Source of the DNA: Actinomycetes bacterium
GTDB lineage: Bacteria; Actinomycetota; Thermoleophilia; Gaiellales; F1-60-MAGs149
DNA length: 64,000 bases
Assembly (NCBI GenBank): GCA_025360225.1
Contig: JANYCN010000013.1
Location: forward strand, 1 to 64,000
Direction of reading: 5' to 3'
Shown: piece after piece, positions 31,217 to 43,439 of the stretch
Numbering within the stretch: the first letter of the stretch is position 1
How the letters are laid out: each line of letters begins with the position of its first letter
Translations under genes and position numbers: made by a program
The notes under the pieces: generated by a model
Database searches by the model: none
Told to the model about the DNA's origin: nothing
Seen by the model: only the letters and a program-made list of their open reading frames with translations

Positions 31217-33789
31217 TAGCGCGCCGGCACGCCGATGCCGAGCCGGGTCGCCTCGATCCCCGCCCGCGCTCGCGTCGGCACGTCCAGCTTGCGCAGCACG
31301 GCAGACACGTGGTGGTCGACGGTTCGGGGCGAGACGACGAGCCGCTCGGCGATCGCCGCGTTCGTCAACCCCTCGCCGAGCAGCGCGAGGACGTCGAGCT
31401 CGCGGGCGGTGAGGTTCGCGGGGTTCTCGCGTGCACGCTGGCGCGGCCCGGTCGCGAGGCCGCGTACACCGAGCGCCCGTGCCTGTCGCGCCACGACCGC
31501 CCCCGCTCCGTCGGCGCCGATCGCCCGGAGCCGCTCGTACGCCTCTCGCAAGGAGTCACCGTCACCGGCCGCCGCGATCGCGAGCGCAGCCTCGTACCGG
31601 CAGCCGAGCGCATCCCATGCATCTGCCGCGTCCTGGAACCGGCCGGCGAGCTCGAGCGCGCACGGCTCGGCCGTGAGCCTCGCCGCACGAACGGGCGACC
31701 CCGTGCGCGCACGCCAGCACGACAGGACCCCGGCCTCCCACGGCGCCCACGAGGTGCAGGAAAGCGAGTACGCCGGCTCGCTAAGCTGTTCGACCAGCTC
31801 CGGTTGCCCGTGCAACCAGGCGATCTCTGCTCGTGCGCGTGAGAGCGGGCCCGACCAGGAGAGCGGCGTCATGTCACCTGCGGTCGCGTCCGCGAGCGCT
31901 AACGCGTCGTCGGCCCCCGGGTCACCCCGCCTGGCCCTCGTGAGCGCGAGGACGATGAGCCCGTAGAACCGCGCCGCTGGCGAGTCGAGCCCGCTATCGG
32001 CGAGGTAGGAGCCGGTCTCGGCTGCTGCGTCCCACTCGCAGCGGTCGAGGGCCACGAATGCCCGCGCTATCAGGATGCTCAGCCGCCACAGGTCGAGGTC
32101 CTGGTGCTCGCAGGCGGCCAGGCCACGCTCGATCTCGCGATCGGCGAGGTCGTGGACGTGGTGGTCCGCGGCGCTGATCGCGAGGTTGTTGTGGAGCTTC
32201 AGCGACAGCCCCCGATCACCTCGGGAGAGAGCGGCGTCCAGGACGGCCTCCATTGCCGCGAACGCAGCTGGTCCGTCTCGCTGAACGAGCACCGTTACCA
32301 ACCCGGACTCGATGTCCAACGCGAGCTCGGTGGCCTGCCCATCAAGGGTTGCAAGGACGTGCGCCTCCTCGAGCGCGGCAGACGCCGCGTCGAGCTGGCC
32401 GTCGGCGAACAGCACGCTCGCGCTCGCCCGGCGAGCTCTGGCGATCGACGAGCGGGCGCCGGACGCCTCAGCGAGCGCGAGCGCTCGAGCAGCGGACGCA
32501 CCCGCGTCCTCCGTCAGCCCGCGGCAGAGCTGGTGGGAGACGAGCCCGCAGAGCGCCGAGGACTCGCGCAGCGGCTCATCAATCTCGCGGTACAGCGCCG
32601 TCGCCTCGGCCAGGTCCGCCATCGACGCCACCTGCTCGTCCGTGTGGAAGAGCGCCTCAGCGCGCGCCTCAAGCAGCTCGGCACGCTGATCGGGTGGCAG
32701 GATCGACGCAAAGCGCAGCGCCCGGGCGTACTGTGAGGCAGCCTCACGGTGCGCGCCGAGCCGCGCGGCCTCGCGTGCCGCCTCCGGCGCGTAGCGCATC
32801 ACCGCCGGACCGTCAGCCGCCTCGTCAGCATGCGTAGCGAGACGTGACACGTCGAGCGGGAGATCGTCGCTCAGCGTACGGAGGATCGCCTGGTGGACGG
32901 CCCGACGGCGCGCTGGGTCGACATCATTGGCGACGACGAGCCGGGCGAGCTCGTGACGGAACGCGACACCGCCCGGCGCCGCTACCAGAAGCCCGGCGTC
33001 GAAGCAGGCGCGGACAGAGGGCTCCGCGCCCGGACACACGCCCTCGAGAAGGCGGGGCCCCGCGCCCTGCGCGGCCAGCGCGACCACCTCGAGCACGCCC
33101 ACGGCAACGCCGTCAAGCCGGGCGACACGGGCAAGCACCGCATCGCGAACGGTGGGCGGAACGTGCTCGCTGTTGGCGGCAAGGACCTCGGCGACGTAGA
33201 ACGCGTTCCCGCTCGAGAGGCGGTACAGCTCGTCCGTGTCGACGGCTCGATCGCCCGCAAGCGCGGCTACGCCCGCGCGTGAGAGGCGTCCGACGGGCAA
33301 CCGTGTCACGCCTGCAGGCGACGCGATGTCCCCGAGCGCGAGCCAGAGCGGGTGTCGACGGTCGAGCTCGTCGTCGCGGTAGGTGGCAACGATCAGGCCT
33401 CGCCATGACCCGATCCGTCGCCCGAGCAGGCGGAGCACCGAGAGCGTTGCCTCGTCGGCCCAGTGGACGTCCTCGAGGACCAGCACCGACCCATCGGTGA
33501 GGGTGTCTCGCAGCTGCTCGAAGACCCGGTAGGCGCCGTCCATCTCGTCACCATTGATCCGAAGGCCGTCGAGATCGGCGAACGCTCCGAGCGGACGCGG
33601 CACCGCAACTGGGTCGCACCGCCCCCAGCGGGCGACGGTTGGGGCGATCGCGACGCCGAGCGCCTCAAGAAGCGTCGTCTTTCCGACGCCGGCCTCACCT
33701 GAGACCAGGACGAGCTGCCCGGTTCCCAGCGCAGCCTTGGCCCGGGCGCCCGCGAGGGCGTCGAGGTGATCGCTCCGTTCGACGAGCAT
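31216..33789 (-). CDS. LuxR-family regulator with N-terminal AAA ATPase (LAL/MalT-like)
   Basis: A large (857 residue) one-component regulator. Walker A is GEAGVGKT at residues 31-38, and VLVLEDVHWADEATLSVLRLLG is Walker B. A long TPR-like helical middle (ARALRFASILPPDQRAEL and many A/L-rich repeats) follows. The C-terminal LuxR helix-turn-helix (LTARELDVLALLGEGLTNAA ... SPRTVDHHVSAVLRKLDV) ends the protein. ATG 33789 follows GGGGGG; the longer frame upstream overlaps dnaJ antisense and is rejected. The stop codon is formed at the boundary with repeat copy 4. The inducer is unknown. Confidence 0.88.
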   Translation of the reverse strand: MLVERSDHLDALAGARAKAALGTGQLVLVSGEAGVGKTTLLEALGVAIAPTVARWGRCDPVAVPRPLGAFADLDGLRINGDEMDGAYRVFEQLRDTLTDGSVLVLEDVHWADEATLSVLRLLGRRIGSWRGLIVATYRDDELDRRHPLWLALGDIASPAGVTRLPVGRLSRAGVAALAGDRAVDTDELYRLSSGNAFYVAEVLAANSEHVPPTVRDAVLARVARLDGVAVGVLEVVALAAQGAGPRLLEGVCPGAEPSVRACFDAGLLVAAPGGVAFRHELARLVVANDVDPARRRAVHQAILRTLSDDLPLDVSRLATHADEAADGPAVMRYAPEAAREAARLGAHREAASQYARALRFASILPPDQRAELLEARAEALFHTDEQVASMADLAEATALYREIDEPLRESSALCGLVSHQLCRGLTEDAGASAARALALAEASGARSSIARARRASASVLFADGQLDAASAALEEAHVLATLDGQATELALDIESGLVTVLVQRDGPAAFAAMEAVLDAALSRGDRGLSLKLHNNLAISAADHHVHDLADREIERGLAACEHQDLDLWRLSILIARAFVALDRCEWDAAAETGSYLADSGLDSPAARFYGLIVLALTRARRGDPGADDALALADATAGDMTPLSWSGPLSRARAEIAWLHGQPELVEQLSEPAYSLSCTSWAPWEAGVLSCWRARTGSPVRAARLTAEPCALELAGRFQDAADAWDALGCRYEAALAIAAAGDGDSLREAYERLRAIGADGAGAVVARQARALGVRGLATGPRQRARENPANLTARELDVLALLGEGLTNAAIAERLVVSPRTVDHHVSAVLRKLDVPTRARAGIEATRLGIGVPAR

Positions 33790-33858
33790 CCCCCCATGAT
33801 CCCACCGATGGCGGTCTGACGCAACCCCTCTGGCGACAGGCCGGCGGCGCCCTCCGGC

Positions 33859-33864
33859 TACGAT
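33859..33864 (+). promoter_or_regulatory. Putative -10 of dnaJ
   Basis: TACGAT lies 10 bases before the dnaJ ATG, consistent with a nearly leaderless mRNA. No CIRCE or HAIR element is seen next to it. Confidence 0.4.
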
Positions 33865-33873
33865 CCGGTGCGA

Positions 33874-35013
33874 ATGGCGGGCCCGCGCGACTACTACGAG
33901 ACGCTGGGCGTCGCTCGCGACGCGGACGAGGGCGAGATCAAGAAGGCCTTCCGCCAGCTTGCTCGCAAGCTGCATCCCGACGTCAACAAGGATGACCCGA
34001 CAGCGGCCGACCAGTTCCGCGCGGTCGCGGAGGCCTACGAGGTGCTGTCGGTCTCCGAGACGCGCGCGACGTACGACCGCTACGGGCACGCCGGCGTCTC
34101 CGGCAACCATCGTCGCACCGACAACGCCGCGCAGGCGGGGAACTTCGGCGACCTGTTCTCGATGCTCTTCGGCGAGGACCTCTTCGGCGGCGGTCGGCGT
34201 GGCGGGAGAGGGGGCCCGGTCGCCGGCGCCGACGCGGCGACGCAGGTCGAGATCACGCTCAAGGACGCCGCGTTTGGCGTCCCCGTCGACCTGCTGATCC
34301 AGACCGAGGTTGGCTGCGAGCGCTGCGAGCGCAGCGGTGCCGAGCCTGGCTCAAACCCGCGCACCTGTGCGACCTGCGGTGGCCAGGGGCAGGTGCGACA
34401 GCTGATGCGTACCGTGCTCGGGCAGGTTGAGCGGATCGGGCCATGCCCGACGTGTAACGGGCGTGGGAAGCAGGTCGACGACCCATGCCGGCGCTGCCGC
34501 GGCGTCGGACGGGTTACGGAGGAACGTACCGTGTCGGTCGCGATCCCCGCAGGGATCGAGCACGGCCAGCAGGTCCTCGTCCGGGGTCAGGGCCACGCCG
34601 GCGATCCCGGCGCTCCGGACGGCGACCTGTACGTCGCCGTCGCCATCGCCGACGATCCTCGTTTCCAGCGCGAGGGCGTTGACCTGGTGACGGTCGTCGA
34701 GCTGACGATGACGCAGGCCGCGCTCGGCGCGACGCTTGACGTCGAGACCCTTGACGGCTCGGCGTCGGTCGAGTTCAAGACGGGGACGCAGGCCGGCGAG
34801 GTGCGCACGCTCCGTGGTCAGGGCATGCCGAACGTCCGCTCAGGCCGTCGCGGCAACCTGCGGATCCTCGTCAACGTGCTCGTGCCGCGTGCCCTCTCCG
34901 GCGAACAACGCCGCCTGGTCGAGCAGCTCGACAAGGCGCTAGCAGAGAAGAACTACGCCGACGGCGGCGACGGGATCCTCGGGCGCTTCCGCAGGCATCG
35001 CGATGGTGGCTGA
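33874..35013 (+). CDS. dnaJ: Chaperone DnaJ
   Basis: A co-chaperone stimulating DnaK. J domain at residues 5-68 with HPD at 34-36, then a short Gly/Phe region ([16 protein letters not shown]), then four zinc-binding repeats [24 protein letters not shown] and CRRCRGVG, then the C-terminal substrate domains. The first zinc repeat has Arg where the CxxCxGxG pattern has its first Gly. GTG 33868 is an alternative start two codons upstream. grpE and dnaK are not adjacent. It overlaps prmA by 11 bases. Confidence 0.93.
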   Translation: MAGPRDYYETLGVARDADEGEIKKAFRQLARKLHPDVNKDDPTAADQFRAVAEAYEVLSVSETRATYDRYGHAGVSGNHRRTDNAAQAGNFGDLFSMLFGEDLFGGGRRGGRGGPVAGADAATQVEITLKDAAFGVPVDLLIQTEVGCERCERSGAEPGSNPRTCATCGGQGQVRQLMRTVLGQVERIGPCPTCNGRGKQVDDPCRRCRGVGRVTEERTVSVAIPAGIEHGQQVLVRGQGHAGDPGAPDGDLYVAVAIADDPRFQREGVDLVTVVELTMTQAALGATLDVETLDGSASVEFKTGTQAGEVRTLRGQGMPNVRSGRRGNLRILVNVLVPRALSGEQRRLVEQLDKALAEKNYADGGDGILGRFRRHRDGG

Positions 35014-35782
35014 ACCGGAGCCGCAGCTCGTCCGCTGGTCTGTCGCCGTGTCGTCGGACGCCGCCGAGCTCGCCGTCTACGAGCTCCTCGAGGCGTTTCC
35101 CGGTGGCATGGAGGAGGAGCGCGTTGACGCGGGAGTGCTCCTGCATGGCTACCTCGTTGCGGGGATCTCGCCGGACATTCCTGCCGGCTACGTCGCGCGG
35201 TCAGAGCCGGTCGACCCGGGCTGGAGGGAGGCCTGGCGCACGTTTCACCGGCCGGTGCGGATCGGCCCGTTCTGGGTTGGCCCGCCGTGGCTCGACCCTG
35301 ATCCTGGCAGCGACCCGATCGTGATCGAGCCGGCCCTGGCGTTCGGCACCGGGGCACACGGGTCGACGCGGGGCGCCGCCGAGGTCCTGCGACGCACGCC
35401 GGTGGGCGGCGCGATCGGCGACGTGGGGTGTGGGTCTGGCGTTCTCTCGATCATCGCCGGACGCCTCGGTTGGGGCCCGATCGAGGCGACCGACATCGAT
35501 CGCAACGCGGTCGTCGCGACGACCGAGAACGCGGCGTTGAACGGCGTCGACGTTCGTGCGTGGCATGCCGACGCCCTCATCGATCCGCTCCCCACGGGTG
35601 AGGTCCTGATCGCGAACCTGCAGCTCGAGATCCTCGAGCCGCTGTTTTGCCGTGTCGACCTGCCGGCGACGGTGATCGTCTCAGGGCTCCTCGAGCGCGA
35701 GCGGTTCCGGCCCGCCGGCTGGCGCGTCGACGATGAGGAGCTGTGCGACGGCTGGCGTTCGCTCCGGCTGGTGCGAGGGTGA
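35003..35782 (+). CDS. prmA: Ribosomal protein L11 methyltransferase-like (PrmA)
   Basis: An AdoMet-dependent methyltransferase of 259 residues. The PrmA signature is [16 protein letters not shown], followed by the AdoMet loop [31 protein letters not shown] and a shortened catalytic region [12 protein letters not shown] (usually IANIL). An N-terminal recognition domain is present but short. The dnaJ-prmA neighbourhood supports the name. It overlaps dnaJ by 11 bases and cinA by GTGA. Confidence 0.85.
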   Translation: MVAEPEPQLVRWSVAVSSDAAELAVYELLEAFPGGMEEERVDAGVLLHGYLVAGISPDIPAGYVARSEPVDPGWREAWRTFHRPVRIGPFWVGPPWLDPDPGSDPIVIEPALAFGTGAHGSTRGAAEVLRRTPVGGAIGDVGCGSGVLSIIAGRLGWGPIEATDIDRNAVVATTENAALNGVDVRAWHADALIDPLPTGEVLIANLQLEILEPLFCRVDLPATVIVSGLLERERFRPAGWRVDDEELCDGWRSLRLVRG

Positions 35783-37035
35783 CGTTCACCGCCGCGATCC
35801 TCGTCACGGGCTCCGAGATCCTGATGGGGCGGACGACGGACACCAACTCCTCATTCCTCGCGCGCGCGCTCGACGATCATGGCGTGCGCGTCGTCCGCAC
35901 CCTCGCGGTCGACGACGGCGAGGAGGCGATCGTTAACGGGTTGCGATCGCTGCTCGCTCTCGGTGTCGACCTGGTGATCACGTCTGGCGGGCTCGGGCCG
36001 ACCCACGACGATCGCACCTTCGCGGCCGTCGCTGCCGTGGTCGGCCACCCGCTCACCCTCGACCGCGAGGCGTTTGGCGTGATCGACGGGATCGTCGCGG
36101 CATTCGCGGCTGCTCGGGGACTCGACCCGGCGCAGTTTGCGGCGGGGAACCGCAAGCAGGCGACGCTTCCGTGGGGTGCAGCGGTGCTACGGCCGGTTGG
36201 CACCGCCCCGGGTGCGATCGTTGCGCACGGCTCGTCGTCGATCGTCGTGCTGCCAGGGCCGCCGGTCGAGCTGACGCGGATGTGGGCCGATGCCTCGCGC
36301 CACCCGCTGCTCGCGACGATCCTTGCCGCCGGTGCACAGCCGCGGCGCCTCGTGCGCATCTACGGCGTCCCTGAGTCTCGTGTCGGCGACGTCTTCGCGG
36401 AGCTGGGTGGCGACAGGGCCGGGACGGAGACGACGATCTGTGCATCGCGCTCCGAGGTGGAGGTCGTGATCCGCCACGGCCACGCGGACGGCGGGGCCGC
36501 AACGTCCCTCGTCGACGGCCTCCGCGCGGCGTTCGGGTCAGCGGTGTTCTCCGAGGGGCCGGCGCCGCTCGAGGAGATCGTTCTCGACGCGCTGCGCACC
36601 CACGGCTGGACGATCGCCACGGCCGAGTCCTGCACCGCCGGCCTCGTCGCTGCGCGACTCGCCGACGTCCCCGGTTGCTCGGACGTTCTGGTCGGTGGCG
36701 TCGTCGCCTACGCGAACGGTGTGAAGGAGGGGTTGCTCGGGGTCTCCGCAGGCCTCATCGAGCGGGAGGGGGCCGTGTCAGCCTCCTGCGCCGAGGCGAT
36801 GGCGATCGGTGTTCGCGACCGTCTCGGTGCCGATGTCGGCGTGTCGGTGACGGGCATCGCCGGCCCTGATGGTGGCAGCGACGCGAAGCCGGTCGGACTC
36901 GTCTACCTCCACGTGGTCACGCCGACCGGGTCGCGCGGCATCGAGCGCCGCTTCCACGGCCCCCGCGAGAACGTGCGGTCGTGGTCCGTTACCGCCGCAC
37001 TGCATCTCGTGCGGCTCCTTGCACGCCCCGAGTAG
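35779..37035 (+). CDS. cinA: CinA-family protein (molybdopterin-binding-like domain + NMN deamidase)
   Basis: A two-domain protein of 418 residues. The N-terminal MoaB/MogA-like domain reads [33 protein letters not shown] and VLPGPPVEL. The C-terminal CinA domain has [38 protein letters not shown] and [14 protein letters not shown], with nicotinamide-mononucleotide deamidase activity known for the family. GTG 35779 overlaps the prmA stop; the longer frame is inside prmA. cinA directly before recA is a common arrangement. Confidence 0.9.
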   Translation: MTFTAAILVTGSEILMGRTTDTNSSFLARALDDHGVRVVRTLAVDDGEEAIVNGLRSLLALGVDLVITSGGLGPTHDDRTFAAVAAVVGHPLTLDREAFGVIDGIVAAFAAARGLDPAQFAAGNRKQATLPWGAAVLRPVGTAPGAIVAHGSSSIVVLPGPPVELTRMWADASRHPLLATILAAGAQPRRLVRIYGVPESRVGDVFAELGGDRAGTETTICASRSEVEVVIRHGHADGGAATSLVDGLRAAFGSAVFSEGPAPLEEIVLDALRTHGWTIATAESCTAGLVAARLADVPGCSDVLVGGVVAYANGVKEGLLGVSAGLIEREGAVSASCAEAMAIGVRDRLGADVGVSVTGIAGPDGGSDAKPVGLVYLHVVTPTGSRGIERRFHGPRENVRSWSVTAALHLVRLLARPE

Positions 37036-37063
37036 ACGCGCGCGCAAGCCGCGCGGTCCGATA

Positions 37064-37093
37064 CGAACATCTGTCCGGTGTCCTTCCTATACT
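37064..37093 (+). promoter_or_regulatory. recA promoter with LexA (SOS) box
   Basis: CGAACATCTGTCCG (37064-37077) matches the Gram-positive SOS box CGAACRNRYGTTCG at 12 of 14 positions. A -10 TATACT lies at 37088-37093; the box covers the corresponding -35 site. This is the expected layout for LexA repression of recA-recX. Confidence 0.65.
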
Positions 37094-37162
37094 GGGCTTC
37101 CGGTCGTGACCAGCGACCGGCTCGTTTCGTACACGTGGACGCGGATGGCAGGAGGACGACAG

Positions 37163-38253
<1,091 letters not shown>

Positions 38254-38257
<4 letters not shown>

Positions 38258-38682
38258 GCGAGGTCGAGGGGCGGAGCGAGCGGTCAGAGCGCGCGCGGGC
38301 GCTCGCCCGGGCGGGCGGGATGCTCGCGCGCCGATCGCACTCGCGGCTCGAGGTGGAGCGCGCGCTCTCCCGGTCGGTCGACGTCGAGATCGCGCGCCTC
38401 GTCGTCGCCGAGCTGGAAGCCGCTTCGCTGCTCGACGACGACCGCTACGCGGCCGAGCTCGTCGCCTATCGCCTGAGGAAGGGCTGGGGGCCGCACCGGA
38501 TCCGCTTCGACCTCGAGCAGGCCGGCATCGAACGGGCCTTGGCCCGTGAGCTCGTCGACGCGATCGACGCCGATGATCTTCGCCGCGCCGGCGTGGTTGC
38601 CGTCGGCGCCCGCGAGGGAGCGGCGGCGGTGCGGCGGCTGAGCGCGCGCGGGTTTGAGGGTGGGGCTGCGACCAGTCACTGA
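38254..38682 (+). CDS. recX: RecA regulator RecX
   Basis: A 142-residue modulator of RecA filaments. The tandem three-helix pattern is visible: [40 protein letters not shown] and [20 protein letters not shown]. It directly follows recA with a 4-base overlap and thus shares its SOS control. The C-terminus is a little shorter than in mycobacterial RecX. Confidence 0.9.
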
Positions 38683-38887
38683 TGTCCGTCAGCGTGAACC
38701 GGCGGTCGCAGACGTGCGGCGCAAGGCGCGCTACGCTTTACGCCTGCAAGGATGATCTTCCGCCGGAGCGAACTCCCGGAGCGAACGACCCAGGTTCTTT
38801 CCCAGACGATCCGTTGTCGCGACGCCTTCCGTCGCGCTTCTGGTCGAGACACATACCCGCTCCGTGCGGGGAAGAAGGAGTGCCATC
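38683..38887 (+). other. recX-rny intergenic / rny 5' leader
   Basis: About 205 bases without a credible gene. A -10-like TACGCT (38733-38738) would give a leader of about 150 bases. Within it is a tandem repeat CGGAGCGAAC (two copies, 13-base period) and two hairpins, GCGACG/CGTCGC and CCCGC/GCGGG. The strong ribosome-binding site GAAGGAG (38874-38880) precedes GTG 38888. The leader may regulate RNase Y. Confidence 0.4.
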
Positions 38888-40429
38888 GTGGACACGTTGT
38901 CCGTCGCGATCGCTGCCGTGGCCTCGCTGATCGTTGGCGGGGCGCTCGGTCTGCTTCTGCAGAAGAAGCTCTCAGGGGCGCGCGCCGAGGCTGAGTCGAT
39001 CAAGGCCGAGGCCGTGCTCGCCGACGCCCAGCGTGACGCGGACGCCGTCCGAAAGGAGGCCGAGCTGTCGGCGAAGGAGCTCGCGCTGCGGATCCGTGAG
39101 GAGACCGACGCGCAGCTTGAGGGGCGCAGAACCGAGCTGACGAAGATCGAGGAGCGCGCCGCGACCCGGGAGCACGTCGCTGAGGAGAAGGTCGCGGAGA
39201 TCACGCGGCGCGAGCAGGGCATCACCGATCGCGAGACCAACGTCAAGACGCTGCAGGATGAGGCGCGGAAGGCGAAGGAGGATGCGATCCGCACGGTCGA
39301 ACGCGCTGCGGGCATGAGCCAGGAACAGGCACGCCAGGAGCTGTTAAAGGAGACCGAGGACGCGGTGCGCCACGACATGGCGAAGCTCGTGCGTCGGGTC
39401 GAGGAAGAGGCGAAGGCAGAGGCGGAGCGTCGCGCGCGGACGATCATCTCGACGAGCATCGGTCGGCTCGCGTCGAGCCACGCCGCCGCCACGACGGTGT
39501 CGATGGTCGAGCTGCCATCGGACGACATGAAGGGTCGGATCATCGGCCGGGAGGGTCGTAACATCCGCTCGCTCGAGACGATCACCGGCGTGGACGTCAT
39601 CATCGACGACACGCCGGGAGCGGTGATCATCTCCGGCTTTGACGGCGTGCGTCGCGAGATCGGGCGGCTGACGCTCGAGAAGCTGATCGCCGATGGCCGC
39701 ATTCACCCGGCGCGGATCGAGGAGATGTACTACCAGGCGAAGGCGGAGATCGAGGAGAAGATCGTTCAGGCCGGCGAGCAAGCCTCCTTCGAGGCGAACG
39801 TCCCAGGCCTGCATCCCGAGCTGATCAAGATCCTCGGCCGGCTCAACTACCGCACCTCGTACGGCCAGAACGTGCTCAAGCACTCGCTGGAGTGCGCCCA
39901 TCTTGCCTCGATGATGGCCGCCGAGCTTGGCGCGAGCCAGAAGGTCGCACGGCGCGCTGCCCTGCTGCACGACATCGGCAAGGCCGTCTCGCACGAGGTC
40001 GAAGGCTCGCACGCCTTGATCTCGGGCCAGTTCTGCAAGAAGCACGGCGAGTCAGCAGCGGTGATCCACGCCGTCGAGGCGCACCACAACGACGTCGAGC
40101 CGACGACGGTCGAGGCGATCCTGATCCAGGCCGCCGACGCGATCTCCGCCGCCCGACCAGGTGCACGCGGTGAGAAGCTCGAGGACTACATGAAGCGCCT
40201 CGAGGCGCTTGAGGCGATCGCTACCTCAAAGCCTGGAGTGGAGAAGTGCTTCGCGATGCAGGCGGGCCGCGATATCCGCGTGATGGTCAAGCCCGACCAG
40301 GTCGACGACGCGGCGGCGGTGCTCCTGGTGCGCGAGATCGCACGCGAGATCGAGGAGTCGCTCGAGTACCCCGGCCAGATCAAGGTCACCGTTATCCGCG
40401 AGTCGCGGGCGACGGAGTTCGCGAAGTAG
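38888..40429 (+). CDS. rny: Ribonuclease Y
   Basis: A membrane-anchored endoribonuclease that starts mRNA decay. N-terminal helix (about residues 4-25), long coiled coil (about 30-200, rich in AEA/KEAE), KH domain with [20 protein letters not shown], and an HD domain with [20 protein letters not shown] and [10 protein letters not shown]. 513 residues is typical. GTG 38888 is favoured by the GAAGGAG 7 bases upstream. It is followed 3 bases later by miaB. Confidence 0.95.
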   Translation: MDTLSVAIAAVASLIVGGALGLLLQKKLSGARAEAESIKAEAVLADAQRDADAVRKEAELSAKELALRIREETDAQLEGRRTELTKIEERAATREHVAEEKVAEITRREQGITDRETNVKTLQDEARKAKEDAIRTVERAAGMSQEQARQELLKETEDAVRHDMAKLVRRVEEEAKAEAERRARTIISTSIGRLASSHAAATTVSMVELPSDDMKGRIIGREGRNIRSLETITGVDVIIDDTPGAVIISGFDGVRREIGRLTLEKLIADGRIHPARIEEMYYQAKAEIEEKIVQAGEQASFEANVPGLHPELIKILGRLNYRTSYGQNVLKHSLECAHLASMMAAELGASQKVARRAALLHDIGKAVSHEVEGSHALISGQFCKKHGESAAVIHAVEAHHNDVEPTTVEAILIQAADAISAARPGARGEKLEDYMKRLEALEAIATSKPGVEKCFAMQAGRDIRVMVKPDQVDDAAAVLLVREIAREIEESLEYPGQIKVTVIRESRATEFAK

Positions 40430-40432
40430 CCG

Positions 40433-41752
40433 ATGCGCCGGTACCACGTCACGACGTTCGGCTGCCAGATGAACGATCACGACTCTGAGCGAATCCGTGG
40501 GTTGCTCGAGTCGTCCGGGCTGGGGGAGGCGTCCAGCCCGGCGGATGCCGACGTGATCGTCTTCAACACCTGCACGATTCGCGAGAAGGCTGACGGGCGT
40601 TTCCTGCAGCACCTGATGCACGCGCGTGCGCTGAAGCAGCGTGACCCGTCGAAGCGGATCGTCGTTGGCGGCTGCTGGTCAGAGTCGATGAAGGACACGC
40701 TGTTCGAGGAGCACCCGTTCGTCGACTTCGCGTTCGGGCCGGGGTCGATCTCGCGTCTCGGCGACTACCTACAGGCTGGCGGGACGCTGCCGGAGGGACA
40801 CTTCTCGACCTTTGACGAGTTTGCCGGCGACCTACCGGCGAACCGCGAGCGTCCGCACCAAGGCTGGCTGCAGATCTCGCAGGGCTGCAACTCCGTCTGC
40901 TCGTACTGCATCGTGCCGAGCGTACGGGGGCGCGAGCAGTCGCGGCCGTGGCAGGTCCTCATCGACGAGGCCGAACGGCTCGTCGCCGACGGCGTGTGTG
41001 AGCTGACGCTGCTCGGCCAGAACGTCAACTCGTATGGCCGCGATCTTCCGGTGAGCGATCGTCGATCGTTCGCCGAGCTGATCACGCGCCTTGACGCGAT
41101 CGAACGCCTCGCGCGGGTGCGCTACACGAGCCCGCACCCGAAGGACATGCGTGGCGACGTGATCGAGGCGCTCGCGGCGAGCCGCACCGCCTGCGCGCAC
41201 ATGCACCTGCCGCTGCAGTCGGGGTCAAGCACGGTGCTGAAGCGCATGCGCCGCACCTACGACGCTGCGCGCTACCTCGCGCTCGTCGAACGGATCCGAG
41301 CGGCGATGCCCCGTATCGCCCTGACGACGGACATCATCGTCGGCTTTCCCGGCGAGACGGACGCTGACTTCGCCGACACCCTCGCCGTCTACGAGGCGGT
41401 TGGATACGACCACGCGTTCACGTTCATCTACTCGCCGCGTCGCGGCACCGAGGCGGCGACGATGGCTGAACAGGTGCCAGACGATGTCAAGCACGCCCGC
41501 CTTGAAGCGCTCGTCGCGGTCGTTCAGCGCCACGCGCGCGAGCGCAACGCTGCGCTCGTCGGCAGCCATCAGCAGGTCCTCGTCGAGGGGCCGAGCCGCA
41601 CCGACCCGTCGACCGCCCGCGGTCGTTCTGACGGCAACAAGACCGTGATCTTCTCGCCGCCTCGGCCCGCCGGATCGCTCGTCGACGTCGTCATCGAGTC
41701 TGCCACGTCGCAGACGCTCCGCGGTACCGTCGCCGCGACGATCCTCGCCTGA
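40433..41752 (+). CDS. miaB: tRNA-2-methylthio-N6-dimethylallyladenosine synthase
   Basis: A radical SAM methylthiotransferase acting on A37 of tRNAs. The auxiliary cluster cysteines are Cys11 (FGCQMN), Cys47 (NTCTIRE) and Cys81 (GGCW). The radical SAM cluster is Cys152, Cys156 and Cys159 in QGCNSVCSYCIVPSVRG. The C-terminal TRAM domain follows (HQQVLVEGPS). It precedes miaA, which makes its substrate. Confidence 0.95.
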   Translation: MRRYHVTTFGCQMNDHDSERIRGLLESSGLGEASSPADADVIVFNTCTIREKADGRFLQHLMHARALKQRDPSKRIVVGGCWSESMKDTLFEEHPFVDFAFGPGSISRLGDYLQAGGTLPEGHFSTFDEFAGDLPANRERPHQGWLQISQGCNSVCSYCIVPSVRGREQSRPWQVLIDEAERLVADGVCELTLLGQNVNSYGRDLPVSDRRSFAELITRLDAIERLARVRYTSPHPKDMRGDVIEALAASRTACAHMHLPLQSGSSTVLKRMRRTYDAARYLALVERIRAAMPRIALTTDIIVGFPGETDADFADTLAVYEAVGYDHAFTFIYSPRRGTEAATMAEQVPDDVKHARLEALVAVVQRHARERNAALVGSHQQVLVEGPSRTDPSTARGRSDGNKTVIFSPPRPAGSLVDVVIESATSQTLRGTVAATILA

Positions 41753-41754
41753 CG

Positions 41755-42638
41755 ATGGTGATCGCGATCTTCGGCGCGACCGCGTCGGGGAAGAGCGCCG
41801 TGGCGCTGCGCGTCGCCGCAGCGGTCGGCGGCGAGCTCGTCAACTGCGATGCGCTGCAGCTCTACCGCGGCTTACCGATCCTCTCCAACCAGCCGACCGT
41901 CGCCGACCATGCGGCGGTTCCGCACCACCTCTTCGGCTGCTGGCAGCTGACGGAGAACGGCGACCTTGCACGGTACGCAGCGCTCGCACACGCGGCGATC
42001 GACCGCGTCCTCGAGCGTGGTCGAACGCCGATCGTTGTCGGCGGCACCGGGCTCTATCTCCGCGCGGCGCTCTCGGCCCTCGCGCTCCCGCCGCAGGTCG
42101 ACGACGCTGAAAGGGCTCGCGTCACGGCTAACGTCGACCGGGACGGGCTCGCGTCAAGCTACGCCCGGCTCGTGTCCGATGACCCTGCCGCCGCCGCGCG
42201 CATTCACCCACATGACCGTCGCCGGGTGATCCGGGCGCTCGAGCTGCACGCAGCCAACAGCTCGCTCGCGCCCGCGACCGACGAGCTGTGGACGACGACG
42301 ACCCGGCACCCGACGTCGCTCTTTGGCATCACCGTCGACCGTCCCGCGCTGCACGCGCGGATCGAGGCCAGGGTCGACGCGATGCTCGCCGCCGGGGCGC
42401 TGGGCGAGGTTCGCGCGGCGCTGGCGGCGGGCGATATCGCGAGGAACGCGTCGTACACGGTCGGCCTCGCAGAGCTCCGCGCGGTGATCGACGGCAGCGG
42501 TGACCTCGCGACCGCACGCCGCCGGATGGTCGAGCGCACCCGCCAGTACGCGCGTCGGCAGGAGATCTGGCTGCGGAAGGTGCCGGCGCTCGTCCATGTC
42601 GCGTCGGCCGATGAGATCATCGCTACCCTCCCGCCTCG

Positions 42639-42642
<4 letters not shown>
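41755..42642 (+). CDS. miaA: tRNA dimethylallyltransferase
   Basis: It prenylates A37 of tRNAs reading UNN codons. P-loop GATASGKS at residues 7-14, NCDALQLYRGL, IVVGGTGLYLRAAL and RRRMVERTRQYARRQEIW are the family hallmarks. 295 residues is normal. It lies 2 bases after miaB and overlaps dapD by ATGA. Confidence 0.94.

Positions 42643-43425
<783 letters not shown>

Positions 43426-43439
<14 letters not shown>

Noticed and set aside
30862-31842. 326-residue plus-strand ORF through repeat copy 4
   Set aside because: It is translated repeat sequence followed by antisense of the LuxR gene. The resemblance to the ORF at 11-193 reflects DNA repeat homology, not a protein family.
33790-33873. CIRCE operator expected near hrcA or dnaJ
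   Set aside because: No TTAGCACTC-N9-GAGTGCTAA-like sequence was found here or before hemW; only a -10-like TACGAT is seen.
33790-34110. N-terminal extension of the LuxR regulator
   Set aside because: The extra ~107 residues overlap dnaJ antisense; the conserved start MLVERSDHLDAL is at 33789.
38682-38930. 82-residue ORF after recX
   Set aside because: It has no homology-like pattern and overlaps the rny leader and start; the leader interpretation is better.
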